This document shows, one piece after another, positions 35,992-49,610 of a stretch of 64,000 nucleotides of DNA (position 1 is the stretch's first letter; the number at the start of each line of letters is the position of its first letter). The stretch is taken from positions 71,559,149 to 71,623,148 of the forward strand of contig NC_083569.1 of the NCBI RefSeq assembly GCF_027579695.1, written 5' to 3'. This stretch comes from Neoarius graeffei. Its lineage: Eukaryota; Chordata; Actinopteri; Siluriformes; Ariidae. The position numbers were made by a program, and so were the translations under genes. The notes under the pieces were generated by a model that was not told the origin of the DNA, ran no database searches, and was given only the letters and a program-made list of their open reading frames with translations.

Positions 35992-38900
35992 GTTTTTGCT
36001 CTAGTGTGTTGGCGTGTGTTCATCTCTCCACAACTAAATTAACTTGGCATAATCCCCCACCTATTCAAACATCACATGACAGATATCACCCTGCAGGACA
36101 AACACACAAAGGCATACATGGTCAAAGACACATTGATACGACAGACGTACAAATACATTAACAGGCATGTTCATGATTTTCTGCCACCGTGAGAGAGAGA
36201 TTAAAGTGTAGTGATGGATGGACTGACAAGTTGTATGCAATCCGATTAACATTCTTGTTGCTTGAGACTACTGGCCACTGTTTTTTTTCTCTTTCGTTCG
36301 CTCCAGTTTTTATATATGCAGTTTGCTTGCGAGTTTGGAAGTCAAGATTTTTTTTTAAAGACTTTTGTTCTTTCTCATTCAGAATATCTCAACCTTTACT
36401 CTGGAAAGATCAGAGGATGGCAGGGAGAAGATGGAGACTGGAAAAGGGAAATGCCCCTTTGAGCCCAGCCAACACTACACTGCAGTCATAGCAGGTATGA
36501 AACACACGCATGTGTAGGATGGCACTGAGCGGTGAAAGGTAAACTAGCATAAACGCAAATAAGATTTGGCATATTGTGGATGGGAACATACAAAACCAAA
36601 ATCAGTCCTGTCCACAAAGACAAACTGAACATGAACTTGAACAACTCTAATATTTCTTCTAAACAAAAAAAGACCAACCAAATAAAACACTACCTACTAT
36701 AATAGTAACAGATTATTACTTTACGGTGTTTATGGACCTCCATCTTGTTGCTCTTTCTGAACTCCAAACATATTTTATTACATTTTTGATATATTGTGAT
36801 ACCTTATTGTTTGAATTGTATAAAAAATATCCTCATATCGGCAACTCCTGTTGGTAGTTTTGTTCTCCTTATTCTTACATCTTTCCACTCTGATCTCTTT
36901 CCTCCTCCTCTCTCAGGGGGAATCCTGTACACTGCTACTACAAGTAACTTCCTGGGCACTCTCTTTGACATCTCCAGAGCAACAGGCAATGAGCAAGAGC
37001 GCATCCGGACTGAACGGTCCATCAACTGGCTCAGTGGTGAGACACATGGACACACGCAACATGAATGCATACAGAAATACTTTCACAAATTAGCTTGGGT
37101 TAGGTTTCCCACTAAGCTCAGTGGCTGGCGAGGGCCTTTCTGTGTGGAGTTTGCATGTTCTCCCCGTGTCTGCGTGGGTTTCCTCCGGGTGCTCCGGTTT
37201 CCCCCACAGTCCAAAGACATGCAGGTTAGGTTAACTGGTGACTCTAAATTGACCATATGTGAGAGTGTGAATGGTTGTTTGTCTCTATGTGTCAGCCCTG
37301 CGATGGCCTGGCGACTTGTCCAGGGTGTACCCCGCCTTTCGCCCGTAGTCAGCTGGGATAGGCTCCAGCTTGCCTGCGACCCTGTAGAACAGGATAAAGC
37401 GGCTACAGATAATGGATGGATGGATGGATGGATGGATGGAAGGTTTCCCATTGTGAAGCTTTAACAGTTATCTGGGGGTTTGATTATGGACACCAGTACT
37501 GAAGAAACCTTTGGCCATTATGGCCATCTGTTACTCTTGCCTCCAGCTTGGCAAAAATTAGGGAAAGTGCAAAGTGTGCTGAATATCTCTGTGGATAAAT
37601 AAACACAGAATAACATTACACGTAATTTATAACTTCAGCTAAATGCTGTTTAATTCTTATTTTCATTCAACCTGTGAAAAAATACTTATGGTCCGTAGTA
37701 CACCAACACCTTGTATTTCCAAATTAGAAAAGCATGACTCAGATAATGATTAACTCCAAATCCCAAAATGCATCACTTTTTCTGTTCGTTTTATATGCAC
37801 AATGAACCCGGTGAGGCAGTCATGAAAAATGTAACAGCTTAAAGTTGTCGAATTAAAATGACCTTTGAACATAGCAGGGTGCATTTACATTCGCACCAGG
37901 ACGGAACAGTGCTGCTGTGAGCAAGTTTTTCTGTTTCCAAAAAATACATTGTTTACGTTAAACCTTTATTTTCTTAGAAATACATTCAGTGCCTAGATTG
38001 TTCTCTGATAACAGTCATCTATAAATGTACACGTATGATTTTGACTTTCATTTAGTTTTTCATTTAAGGGTGCATCCAAAATGCCAATGTAGCACAAGAA
38101 GAAACTGATGAACAGGTATATGCAGTATTGTACTAAATCTAGCCTTTCTTTCACTTAATTGAATAACCAAGGCAAATTTGAAAGCTTAGTGCACAACTTG
38201 CTCCAACAAGTGAAACATTATTGGATTCAGACATTTGTAGAACCTCAAATTACAGAAATGCCGCCCCCCAAAAAAAAAAAAATAAATAAATAAAATGACA
38301 ACAGTTGACTGCTGTGTGTCCCCACATCACACCCAGTGTTACCAGCTCTGGATCCACTGACCAAGATACAAGAGTGACTGAAGATGGATTAACTTTGCAA
38401 TTATTGTTTAACTTTCTACCATGACTTCTCTGAAATTCAGTCGTTTTATCTGAGTGCAGATCCAGAGTTCGTCAGCTCTGCCTTTATCCAAGAAGATCAA
38501 AAGAGCAACCCAACAGGCGAAGACGACAAGATCTACTTCTTCTTTACTGAGGTGGCCAAAGAATATGACCTTTACGCCAAGGTCAAAGTGCCTAGGGTGG
38601 CTCGAGTATGTAAGGTAGGAGCCCACGTCTGTGGTGGGTTGTTTTTTAAATAAGATTTCGATTGTTCAGAGTTTTTCTGCAATGACTCAACATCCCTTCA
38701 CTTCATGGTTAGTTGTGTGCACATTCTAACATCACTCTTTCTCTCAGTCTGATATCGGGGGCATGAAGACCTTACAGAGACGCTGGACAACATTCCTTAA
38801 GGCTCAGCTGGTGTGTGAGGATCGAGGAAGTGGTCAGCGCTTTAACGTTTTGACTGATGTCTTTACCAAACAGCATCAGCCAGGAGACCCCAGCAGCACA

Positions 38901-41900
38901 CACTTCTACGGTATCTTCACTTCCCAGTGGTGAGTGGGGATCATGTTGGATCCCATCCCATTTAGTTTAATCTGAACCACATACTACTGGAATTGCAGTA
39001 CAAGTTTTTCTGTAACATACACAGTTACACATTCTATTGCTTACTAATTTTTTAAATTATTTAAAATAGCAGAAATCTTGTCTTGTCATTAATTACTTTT
39101 TACCTCTTTGTCTTTTTATTGTAATTGATTGCTCTGTGAGAGGAGCTCTGCACTCTTTATACTCTGTAAATGTTGGCGGTGGTGGTAATGGTAATGTCAG
39201 CAGTAGTAGCAGAAACTGTTGCTGCTGTTGCTACTATGATTATTATTAGTACATTACTTGGCATTTAGCAGATGCTCTTATCCAGAGCGATGTACAAGAA
39301 GTGCAAAAGTCAGGTATACAAAGTGCTGAACTTCTAGACAACAGGGTTTCCGCGGAGTCTTAAAAAGTCTAAAATTTGATAATCCTAATTTAAGGCCTTA
39401 AAAAGTCTAAAATACGAGCATATTTTGCATTGTAGGTCTTAAATGTAATTTTGTGAAGTCTTAAATCTTTACATCCATTTACCCCATTTGCTTTTTTTTG
39501 TTAAATGCGTTGGTGATATTCATAATTAGTCATATAGGCTAGGCCTATTTAACAGTGGCGGCTCCTGAATTTTTTTTCAGGGGGGGGGGGGGCAATTTCC
39601 CCCGTTATGTCTACACGGACCATAAATGTCCACAGGACTGAAGTAAATTGTAGCAAATCAATTGGCCGAACTTGTTTTTGCCTGGTAAATTCAGATATCA
39701 ATATAGACAATATCTTCTCTCCACTAGGTGGCAACACTGAACAAGTTAAAGGTGGCAAACTAAGGCCCGCTTTACACGGGGACGGTATAAAACAAAAACG
39801 CAAAAGTCCGTTTTTGTTCTCACTTTTTTCCGCGTCTACACGACCGTTTTCAAGGAGGAAATCTGCGTCTATACGGTGACGCATAAATGTCTCCGCTATG
39901 TCTGCACGCATGCGCAACGTCTTCTGTCTTGTCTGATCTGCACATCTGCGCCGCTGTTCTGTCAAGTTATCCTACCAAGCCTACTACGCATGCGCGAAAT
40001 CCAGGAGGGTAGGAAAATTCAACAGTAGTTTTGTCCCACCGATCAGCTGGGCTGATAGAAAATCGGTGAGAATTTCACGCATTTGCCGATTTTTATGTTT
40101 TGTGCGTATTGGTCGAGTCTTTGGCTGAGTCAAATAATTTGTAATGACTTATTTTGAATAATAAAACGGTCTGCATGAGAACTTGCTAGGATAACTTTAC
40201 AGAACACCGGTCCGGCTGAGGTACTGTAGTGCTCGAGGGAGGAGCAGGAGCAAACCGAAACTCTTTTAATCTGCCTTTATTAAGTAACACTCACTCTTGT
40301 TTCGGTGAAGAAGAGAAAAGGCAGTGTCCATCTCAGCAAAATAAACCCGTTCGGCTGCTAGTTTTGTTTTCAGTCTCGGGTTTATGGTTTCACGAGCGGC
40401 TTGAATAGGCGGCGCGCGCGTGCACGCACACGCGTGTGCGCGCGTGCGTGTAACTTGGCGACACCAAACTGAGGAGCTCCAGCTGGGCGGGTGAGCAGGA
40501 AAACACATCTACTGCATTAAAACACAGAGCAGCTTGAAGGTCTGTTGGATCGATGTAATCAGACATGCTCTTACTTTTTTTTTTTGGATAGGACAGTGTA
40601 GAGAGACAGGAAATGAGTGGGAGAAAGAGACGGGGAGGGATCGGGAAATGACCTCGGGTCGGAACCGAACCTGGGTCCCTGGATTTTATGGTATGGTGCC
40701 TTAGCCATCTGAGCCACGACACCCCCACTTACTTTCTTACTTCCCGGGCTGGCATGTACAGTATATGACACATGTATGACGTAAACGCGTACCCGACGTG
40801 AGCAGATCCGAGCAGAGTTTCGCGTATTGGGTAGTTTAGACGGATACGCAATGGGGGCCGTTTTTAAACTTATCCACTTTGGAAGGCGTTTTCAATTTTA
40901 TCCGTTTTTCAGCCTCGGAAACGCCGTCCTCGTGTAAACGAAAGGCACTTCTGATAAAATATTTAGTCGTTTTTACCCGACAGCGTCCTCGTGTAAACGG
41001 GCCCTTAGGTAGCCTAGTAAACTAGACCCACCCGCCTAGCGGCCAAAAATATTTTTGCCTACGAGTGGCAAATATTCACATTTAGTCTGGCTTGCCAGGC
41101 TAAAACTAAGGAAGATTCATTGTGAAGCCTTCAAAGCAAAACATTTGGCATCACAATCAATTAATATTACATTACTCATTTATTTTCTCATATTTTTCCA
41201 GTATTCTATAATAAGTAGACACAAATTCTTAATTATAAACATATTCTAATTTCTTCATTCTAAAGAATGCAATTAAAGTGGCAGGATATAAATCCAAAAC
41301 AAGTGTTTATTTAAGTTTTGGAAAAGATGAAGAAAAGCATAACCATCAAACAAACATGTGCAGCTTAATTATGTTTTTTTTATATGGAATTGCACCATTT
41401 TAGCAACAAATAATAATTCTAAATAAATTCTGCAGTTTTTTTCCCAAGAATTCCTCCAGAAAGCCATGCCTTAAAAAGAAATTTTAAGTATTACAAGCAT
41501 GTCAATGAACACAAAAGGCTTTAGTTATTTAGCTATATACACACAAGGTTACACAAGGTTTTGTAGTCAGTGCAACTTGGCTTAACAAGTTGGAAAAAAG
41601 GTAAGGTGCTGCTGGCTCCAATGAACACATACTGTACAATATATAAAAATTGAAAATATGCTTAATTTACACCAAGTCAGAGAGAACTTGAGGCTACTGA
41701 AATATTCCAAGCATGGCAATGTTAAACTGCCATTAGTAAAACAAAAACATGGCAATGTTAAACTGCCATTGGTAAAACAACTGCCACTGGTAACACACAC
41801 ACACACACACACAAAAAAAAACTTTTGCCTAGTAAATTCAAATATCAGATATCACTGTACCGTCTGCTGTGCTACTTCCAGGGTGGAAGAGAACGCAAGG

Positions 41901-44900
41901 GTAGCAAAAAAAAGCATTGACTACATCACAGCCAGCTAGCCAAGTTTTCCAGTGGTACCAGTTCTTGTTAAAACCTCTTGAGTAGGTCTTCTCCCCCTTC
42001 GTAGACACTTGCTTGATGTTTAAATTCGGTCTAGGAGGTCCTAGCTGTTTGATTGCCGTTTTCTCCTCATTGGTACGACGACTAAAGGGAACTTCTTTCA
42101 GAGACGCTATCGTATTGTTGCACTCAACACTCGCCATCTTGTTCATAGAATGTTCACACATTTCCCGCGCAACAGGCGTATGACGTAAGCACGCTGCTTG
42201 TGCTAGCACATAAAACCTAATAGAAAATGCATTGGGAGCATGATTTTCGAAAAAAAAGTACGTACCATTACTGTCAATGGGAGATTTTGGGGCAAATCTG
42301 AACCTGACAGAAATCGCCCCAAAAGGGCGTGGCTACACCAGGCGCGACCTTAGCCTGATTGGACAATGACATTACTGTTGCCGTGGTAGTAGTAGTAGAT
42401 AAAAAAAAAAAAAATCTCCCTCCCTGTTTGGGAGTGCGTCGCCCAAATCACCCCTATATAACGAGCCGCCAGTGCTACTTAGTATCAGTAGGCTACGCTG
42501 CAAACTACAAATGAGACACAGTGGAATCCGGCGTCTAGCACGGTTGGCATGGTGATGCACAGGGCATGGCACGCGTGCATTTAGACAGTAGAGCCTAAAA
42601 GAAGCGAGGGAGATTGTCACGGTTTGTAGCAAAATGGGCAAATGCAAGTTTAACGACTGCTGGCTTGAACGCAATGATTTCGTAGACTGGTTAAAACATC
42701 TCATCTCATTATCTCTAGCCGCTTTATCCTTCTACAGGGTCGCAGGCAAGCTGGAGCCTATCCCAGCTGACTATGGGCGAAAGGCGGGGTACACCCTGGA
42801 CAAGTCGCCAGGTCATCACAGGGCTGACACATAGACACAGACAACCATTCACACTCACATTCACACCTACGCTCAATTTAGAGTCACCAGTTAACCTAAC
42901 CTGCATGTCTTTGGACTGTGGGGGAAACCGGAGCACCCGGAGGAAACCCACGCGGACACGGGGAGAACATGCAAACTCCACACAGAAAGGCTCTCGCCGG
43001 CCACGGGGCTCGAACCCGGACCTTCTTGCTGTGAGGCGACAGCGCTAACCACTACACCACCGTGCCGCCCTGGTTAAAGCATGTACCAAACAATCCGTTT
43101 GAGGCGTACTGCACATTGTGCAAAAGAACACTCAAACTCAGCACCCTGGGTGTAAAGGCACTGGAATCGCACGCGAAAGCTGAGAAGCACCAGGCTGCCC
43201 ATAAAAGTCTGCAACAATCGCATGCCATCACTCAATTTTGTTCACCGTTGTCAGGTCCAAGCACATCTTGAGACGGTGTATCAGCTAACTCCGTGCGAAC
43301 TGTAACGTTACAACACACAAACCGTACAGAATCGAATGCCTCATCCTCAAGTGATTTGCGGGATGTCTTTGGCTCCACTGCAACTTAGTTCCTCATTAAG
43401 CGCGCACCCTAGGGATGTAATGAGTTCATTGGTGAATGATAATAAATTTTGTTATTTTGAAAGTAATTCAGGCTCTCCCAATTTTCTTTTTTTTTTTTGT
43501 GCAGCATAAGTCTTAAATTTAACCTGTTATGGTCTTAAAAAGGTCTTAAAAAGTCTTAAATTGAACTTGTTCAAGCCTGCAGAAACCCTGAGACAAGAAA
43601 GTTCAAGTGACAGCAATACTTAGTGTAATATTCTGTTGAAGTACCAATACTCAAACAGCCAAGGAAACAAAAGTAGTATTAAACCATTAATACTAGAACT
43701 ACTAATAGTTTTATTAAACTACTAATAGTTAAATTATTATTATTATTATTAGTAGTAGTAGTAGTGGGACAAAGTCACTAATGTGCAAGTCACAAGTAAG
43801 TCTCAAGTCCTACCACTCAAGTCCGAGTCAAGTCACAAGTCAAGGCACTTTTGACCAAGTCAAGTCCAAGTCCTACCCAAGCCAAGTCGAGTCCAAGTCC
43901 AAGTCTCATTTTTTTCCAAGTCCCTAACAAGTCACCATTTATTCTACAGGCAATCAACACATTTTTGATCACAAATGTATTACCTCTCCACACTGCAGTG
44001 TATGTCCTCCTTTGCCAGTCACCTTGGATAAAAATGTCTGCTAAATGTAATGTAATGTCAATGATTCATAGAGTCAGCACAAGTAACTACAGTACACCCA
44101 TTCTTTTCCATTTTAAAATGTTTTAGAGCTTGTGCCCCAAGACAAAGAATCTCAGAGGAGACAATGATTAGTTAGTTAACGTTAGTAAAGCATCCTAAAT
44201 TTTCAGTGAGTTTAGTTTGAGTGAGTCAGTGTACATCTGAGGCTAAGGGTGTGAGAATGAGTGAAAGTATGACCATTTCCTTAAATTTTTTATTGGAAAA
44301 TTAGTGAGAAATTAAAACAAAATTCTAAACAAAACTAGTACTGGTACTGTGTAACAAAAATCATTTTCTTTTCATTTCATTCATGTCATTTTTCACATAA
44401 AAATGCTTTTCATGTGCATTTTAAGACATGAAACTCAAAGTCCAAGCTAACAGATGATCTGTGTACTTTTAGAATCAAAGAATGGTTTTCCTTCTGAAGT
44501 TAGGCACTGTCCCAACATACAACATGACATGCCTTTAACACAATACAGTGTGACTTGAGTACGTTTGTGTGTGTGAGAGAGACCAACGAACTGACAAAAA
44601 ATTCCGGAAATATCTGTTCTCCACTACTGAGAGAGGGATGTTGCATCCAATGACCAAATCTGTTAGTATTGAATTTGTGATGGCTTTTTGTTGTGGGTGG
44701 GTAGCATTGTACTGTGTATCTTTTTGCAGTAAGGAATCCAGAAATGGACGGCTGCTCTGTCTCACTTGGGATGATCTTGTTCTTCAGATATTCTGCAAAT
44801 CTAAACAAGAAAAAAAATGTAAAATTAGTAGGCCTACTTGTTTTCTGTTTTTAATCATGTAGACATTAACATGTTTTTATCATTTTCAATATCAAAGTCT

Positions 44901-46743
44901 GAGTTCATTTAATCTGAACATATTTGTTTATACACAGTATAATGTTTAATACAAGCCAGCCAGGATGTTCCCTTAAGCAGTTTAGCTAGACCACAATGCA
45001 TTCACTAAACACTCGCTAAAATACCGGTAGCCTCAGTAAACACAGAACGTTGTGACGATGTAGCCAGAATCAGAGTCCTCTAGGGCTCTGGCCAGAATGT
45101 GAGAATGAAGCCCTGGCAACATTCTAGAGAGCCGTATAATATAGTAGAATAAACAGTTGTTGTGAATTTCAGAATGTTCAGCGGAATCCTCCAGATCCAA
45201 GTTGCGTGCTTTTGGCGAATTTGGTTTCTCGCCAGAGACTAATAAATGCACTGGTAAAGCCATGCTATGTAGAGGCATTGTGTGCCCTGTCGTTTGGGTA
45301 AGACTGTGGGATAATGCTTCGCGTCGGAGTAGGCTACACTCCAATCTGTCGGGATGTACTGCGCTATAAAACGTCAGCTGAGCTTACATTTTACATAGCC
45401 CAAATGGCCCATTATTCACATTGCCTACATGACACCAGAGAGAGGAAGAGAATAGAATTGAATGTCTCTGATGACACGTAATCCCAGCACTAATAACACA
45501 CATCGCACAGCGTCCACGACTTGGTGCAGTACGTAGCAAACAGTTAAACGCCTGGTTTAACTTGCATTGCTAGTCATCTCGTCTCAGTGGTTTAAATGCC
45601 TTTCATGACAAGCACTGACTTTCCCATTGCAAAGAGCGAACTTCTGTTTTACATACTTAGTTTGCAGCCTGGGTAACTGTTTATTTGATTCACGTTTTAT
45701 CCTTTGCTGTCCGGTTCTTATCATAAGTCTGTGTCGTTCTGACCAGAGCCTTTATAACAATCTTGTAAACGTTCTCTGCTCTGACCAAATCACCACCTTC
45801 TGGCTATGCCTTCCCAATGTGTGTTAACTGGTAGCCTAGCCCACATAATCTAACACTAGACTGAACACAAAAGCAATCCAATAAAAAAATCTACTTCACT
45901 ATTTTATATTCAGCAAAGCAAAACAAATCCTTGACAGCGTTAATACATTAACACATTCCACTTCTAGCCACCAACTAGCCTGTACAGATTCTTGCTAGCT
46001 GTAGCCTAGCTTTGTTACTTACTTGTCCTTATGCAGCCTCAGGTGACGAATGAAGTTTGATGTGGTTGACTGGCTGTCCGAAATTGTGGCTCCACATGTT
46101 CTGCACGTAGCAATGCGTTTGCCATCTGTATTGGAGTATTCTTTAAATCCAAAGGAAATTACGCGGGGAATCATGTTTTTATCCGTCCGTTCATCATTCA
46201 GCGTCCTCGTTGCCCATCACCGTTTGGTTTTTCATTTGAACCAGTTGAAGTGCTTGAGTGACACCTAGTGCTAGTGGATTGAGCTGCCGTGGCCTAGGAC
46301 AAGGAGCTACACCGCATTCAAATAATAACGAGTGTACTTGGATTCAAAATCGAGGGGGGGGGAAGAATATTTATACCTGATACGCCAAGTCACTGCAAGC
46401 TAAAACTGTCAAGTCCAAGTCAAGTCTCGAGTCAACAGCGTGCAAGTCCGAGTCGAGTTGCAAGTCATTCCTCATCTCGGGATTTCAAGTCTCAAGTCAT
46501 CAAAATGGTGACTCGAGTCTGACTCGAGTCCAAGTCACATGACTCAAGTCCACATGTCTGGTAGTAGTATTAAACAGTTAGTAGTAGAAGAACTACCTCA
46601 TTCATGGTTATCTGTGACAGTCTTTTTACCACTACTGTAATGCTTTAACTTCCCTCATGATCAATAAAGTTTCTATTGATCAATCTAAAGCTAGCTACAC
46701 TTATTAGCATTCTAAATAACTGATTATGTGAACTGATGAGATG

Positions 46744-46780
<37 letters not shown>

Positions 46781-48026
46781 GGAGAGGGAGGAAATGTCTG
46801 CAGTGTGTGTGTATAGTCTGGAGGACATCACGAAAGTCATGGATGGACCATTTAAAGAGCTGAAGAAGAGTTGTGAAAACTGGATGAACCCAGAGCCAGT
46901 GCCTACTCCCAGACCAGGCCAGGTAAACATCCACAGTCATACTATGCCAATAAACATTATATAAACCTGTGGTCTTTGTTGTATTTAATGCTGATTCCCC
47001 AGGTGTGCAGATTGCTTACTGCTTTTACATCCTCTAATGCATTTTTAAAGAACATAATAATTTCTTGTTCTTTCTCACTTTCTGGCCACAGTGTCTGAAC
47101 AGTGCTTTGAAAGCAGAGGGCATCGATTCATCTCTGAAGCTGCCTGATAAAGTGCTGACGTTCATGCGAGACCACCCTCTCATGGAGAACAGTGTCGTAT
47201 CAGCACCCTTAATGGTCAGGAGTGGAGTTACATACACCAAACTGGCTGTAACTCTGACTCCTGTCTTCAACGGCAACAGCAAGCTTAGTGCTACTGTTCT
47301 ACATCTTGGGACAGGTGAAAAAAATTAATGATGAAGCAAGAAAGTGTATGACGATATGTGTGTGTGCATGGTGTCCTTCAGTGGCCTTTGTTTCATTATA
47401 AATCTAATGAAAACATATATACTGTATTTTTAAAGATCGTGGAGAGCTTCATAGAATTGCAGTAGTGGGACCGAATGCAACTCTTCTGCAAGAGCTCCCT
47501 CTTTTTCCAGCCTCAGAGCCCATCAACAATATCCTTCTCTACAAGGTAAAAACAAATATAACTGAGCCACAAGGATAAATAGAAAGACAGCCTGATTATG
47601 TTGCCGTTTCCAAAGAGTTAATAAACATGCATGGAATATACTGAACGAGTCCAAGTGTTAAATATGACCTTAGTGTAGGCCGAGGTTGCAAACGTACACA
47701 CGTTCTTTACTTACAGTAAGCAGAAGTACAGATGCGCCTGTTAAAAAAAGACTGATAAATGAAGTACTGATTCAGCTTCTTTACTCAAGTAAAGGTACAG
47801 GCTCTGAAATTGTACTCGATGTATAAAAGTAGAAAGTAGTCCTTTGAAGGACGTCTTCTACCGGCTTGTTTCTATGAAAAGATAACCGAACCTCGTGTAA
47901 TGTATAATAATTTCGAGGGATGGCGTGTGCACGTGGAAGCCAAGAAGTCTTTATTTGTCACATGTACACTCAAGCACAGACTTAAGCACACAGTGAAATT
48001 TAACCCATCTGAAGCAGTGAGCAATG

Positions 48027-48072
<46 letters not shown>

Positions 48073-49574
48073 CACAGAGCAGTGGGCAGCTATACTGCAG
48101 TGCCCGGGGAGCAGTTGGGGGTTAGGTGGCATTGCTCAAGGGCACTTCAGCTCAATCTCAGGCCATGGCTGCCCATGTTAACCAAATAACTTTGAAGGCG
48201 GCAACCCTACACATTCTTAAATTAATTATTAAATAATACCATACATAATATGCTCCAATGCAAATATTTTCATCGTCAAGTACTAAATAAATAAACCACG
48301 TGCACATGCAGTCGATGTACAGTGTGCCAACCTCAACAACTCGGCTGTATTGAATGATAACTTATAGCTATCCTTACCTTACTAGCTGCACTTTATCAGC
48401 TTGCTAATAACTTATTTGAAGAGTTTGAAGAACATGCATCATATACATCTGAAGAGTTGGGTATTTAAATCAAACAGTTTTGAAAGTTTATATAAAAACA
48501 TTCAGATTTAAAAGTTTGAAGAAAACCTGTTCGCCTCAGTTTGCTAAATTTGAATGCAGCTCATGTTTTAGTCAGGGTTGCCAGATTGGGTTGCTGTATT
48601 CAGTGTCTTTTAATTACCTCTGCCAAGGAGGTTATGTTTTCGGTAGCGTTTGTTTGTTTGTTTGTTTGTTTGTCTGTCTGTCGGTCGGTCGGTTGGTTGG
48701 TTTGTCTGTTAGCAAAATTACGGAAAAAGTTATGAACGGATTGCTCTGAAATTTTTTTCCAGAGGTGTGACTGGGCACAAGTAACAATCCATTAAATTTT
48801 GGCGGTGATCCGGATCACCTTCTGGATCCCGGATTTTTTTAAAGGATTCTTGGCGGAGGTCTGCGCTCTCCGAGTGCTTTTCTAGTTTTTCTCTGGTATT
48901 GTCCCATCCATTTAGGTTGAAATCAGTGTTGATGTTGGGAAGGCATGCAATGGTGCAAAAAATGACAGCAACAACAAAAATGATAATACCCTTTAAATGC
49001 ATTAGAATTGAAGTAACAAGACTGATTTGAAAATGTAAGGAGTAGAATGTACAGATGGTTGTGTTAAAATGTAGTGGGTAAAAGTACTTGAGTATTTATT
49101 TTTATGACAACTTTATTAAAGTACAGATACCCGAAAACTCTAAGTACAGTAACGAAGGTTGTGGTTTTTTTTTTTTTGGTGTACATCGTTGCTTCCCACC
49201 CCTGAATGTAGAGTACTTGAACACATTTCATAATACCATAAACAATGTCATCGGCCTTATTCTGAAGATGACTATGGCAGTCCTGGTCTGAACTACTGAG
49301 TCTCTGCATCACCAAGACCCACTTTATTTCTGTTTGACTTCTGTTTTTCATGGGAAATGTAGAACAAACGCTTATACACAGACAGGACATGCTATGATGG
49401 TTTTTACTCCTTCTCAGGATGAGGCTCTGGTCGGTTCTCCTCACTCTCTGGTGAAGTTGCGTACAGAAGGCTGCTCTCTTTACCCTACCTGTGAAGTGTG
49501 TGCACGTGCACGTCCACTTGGCTGTGTCTGGAAAAAGAAAGAGGCTGCCTGCAGCCTGGCCGTCACAAAGTGAG

Positions 49575-49610
<36 letters not shown>

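Larger units (their letters stand above)
39553..42474 (-). mobile_element. hAT element (inner), ZMYM1-like
   Basis: CAGTGGCGGCTC at 39553 pairs with GAGCCGCCAGTG ending at 42474. The flanking 8-mers ctatttaa and ctacttag match at 6 of 8 positions, as expected of an aged hAT target duplication. It encodes the start of a hAT transposase on the minus strand. Confidence 0.85.
39342..43590. mobile_element. hAT element (outer), heavily nested
   Basis: CAGGGTTTCCGCGG at 39342 pairs with CCTGCAGAAACCCTG ending at 43590. The direct repeat 'agacaa' abuts both ends. CAGGG termini are typical of hAT. It contains a second hAT (39553-42474) and a coding fragment at 42634-43271. Confidence 0.85.
43765..46567 (-). 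mobile_element. hAT-type element with AAGTC subterminal arrays and BED finger
   Basis: Both ends, 43780-43925 and 46380-46560, are crowded with 'caagtc'/'gagtc' units. The possible 8-bp target repeat gtagtagt lies at both edges, though within a TAG repeat. The minus strand carries a BED finger exon near 46190-46023 and a transposase fragment at 44808-44500. Confidence 0.7.

Noticed and set aside
36796..37464. 222-codon frame across semaphorin exon 36917-37036
   Set aside because: It starts in the intron and ends in a SINE; only the 120-nt exon in the middle is coding.
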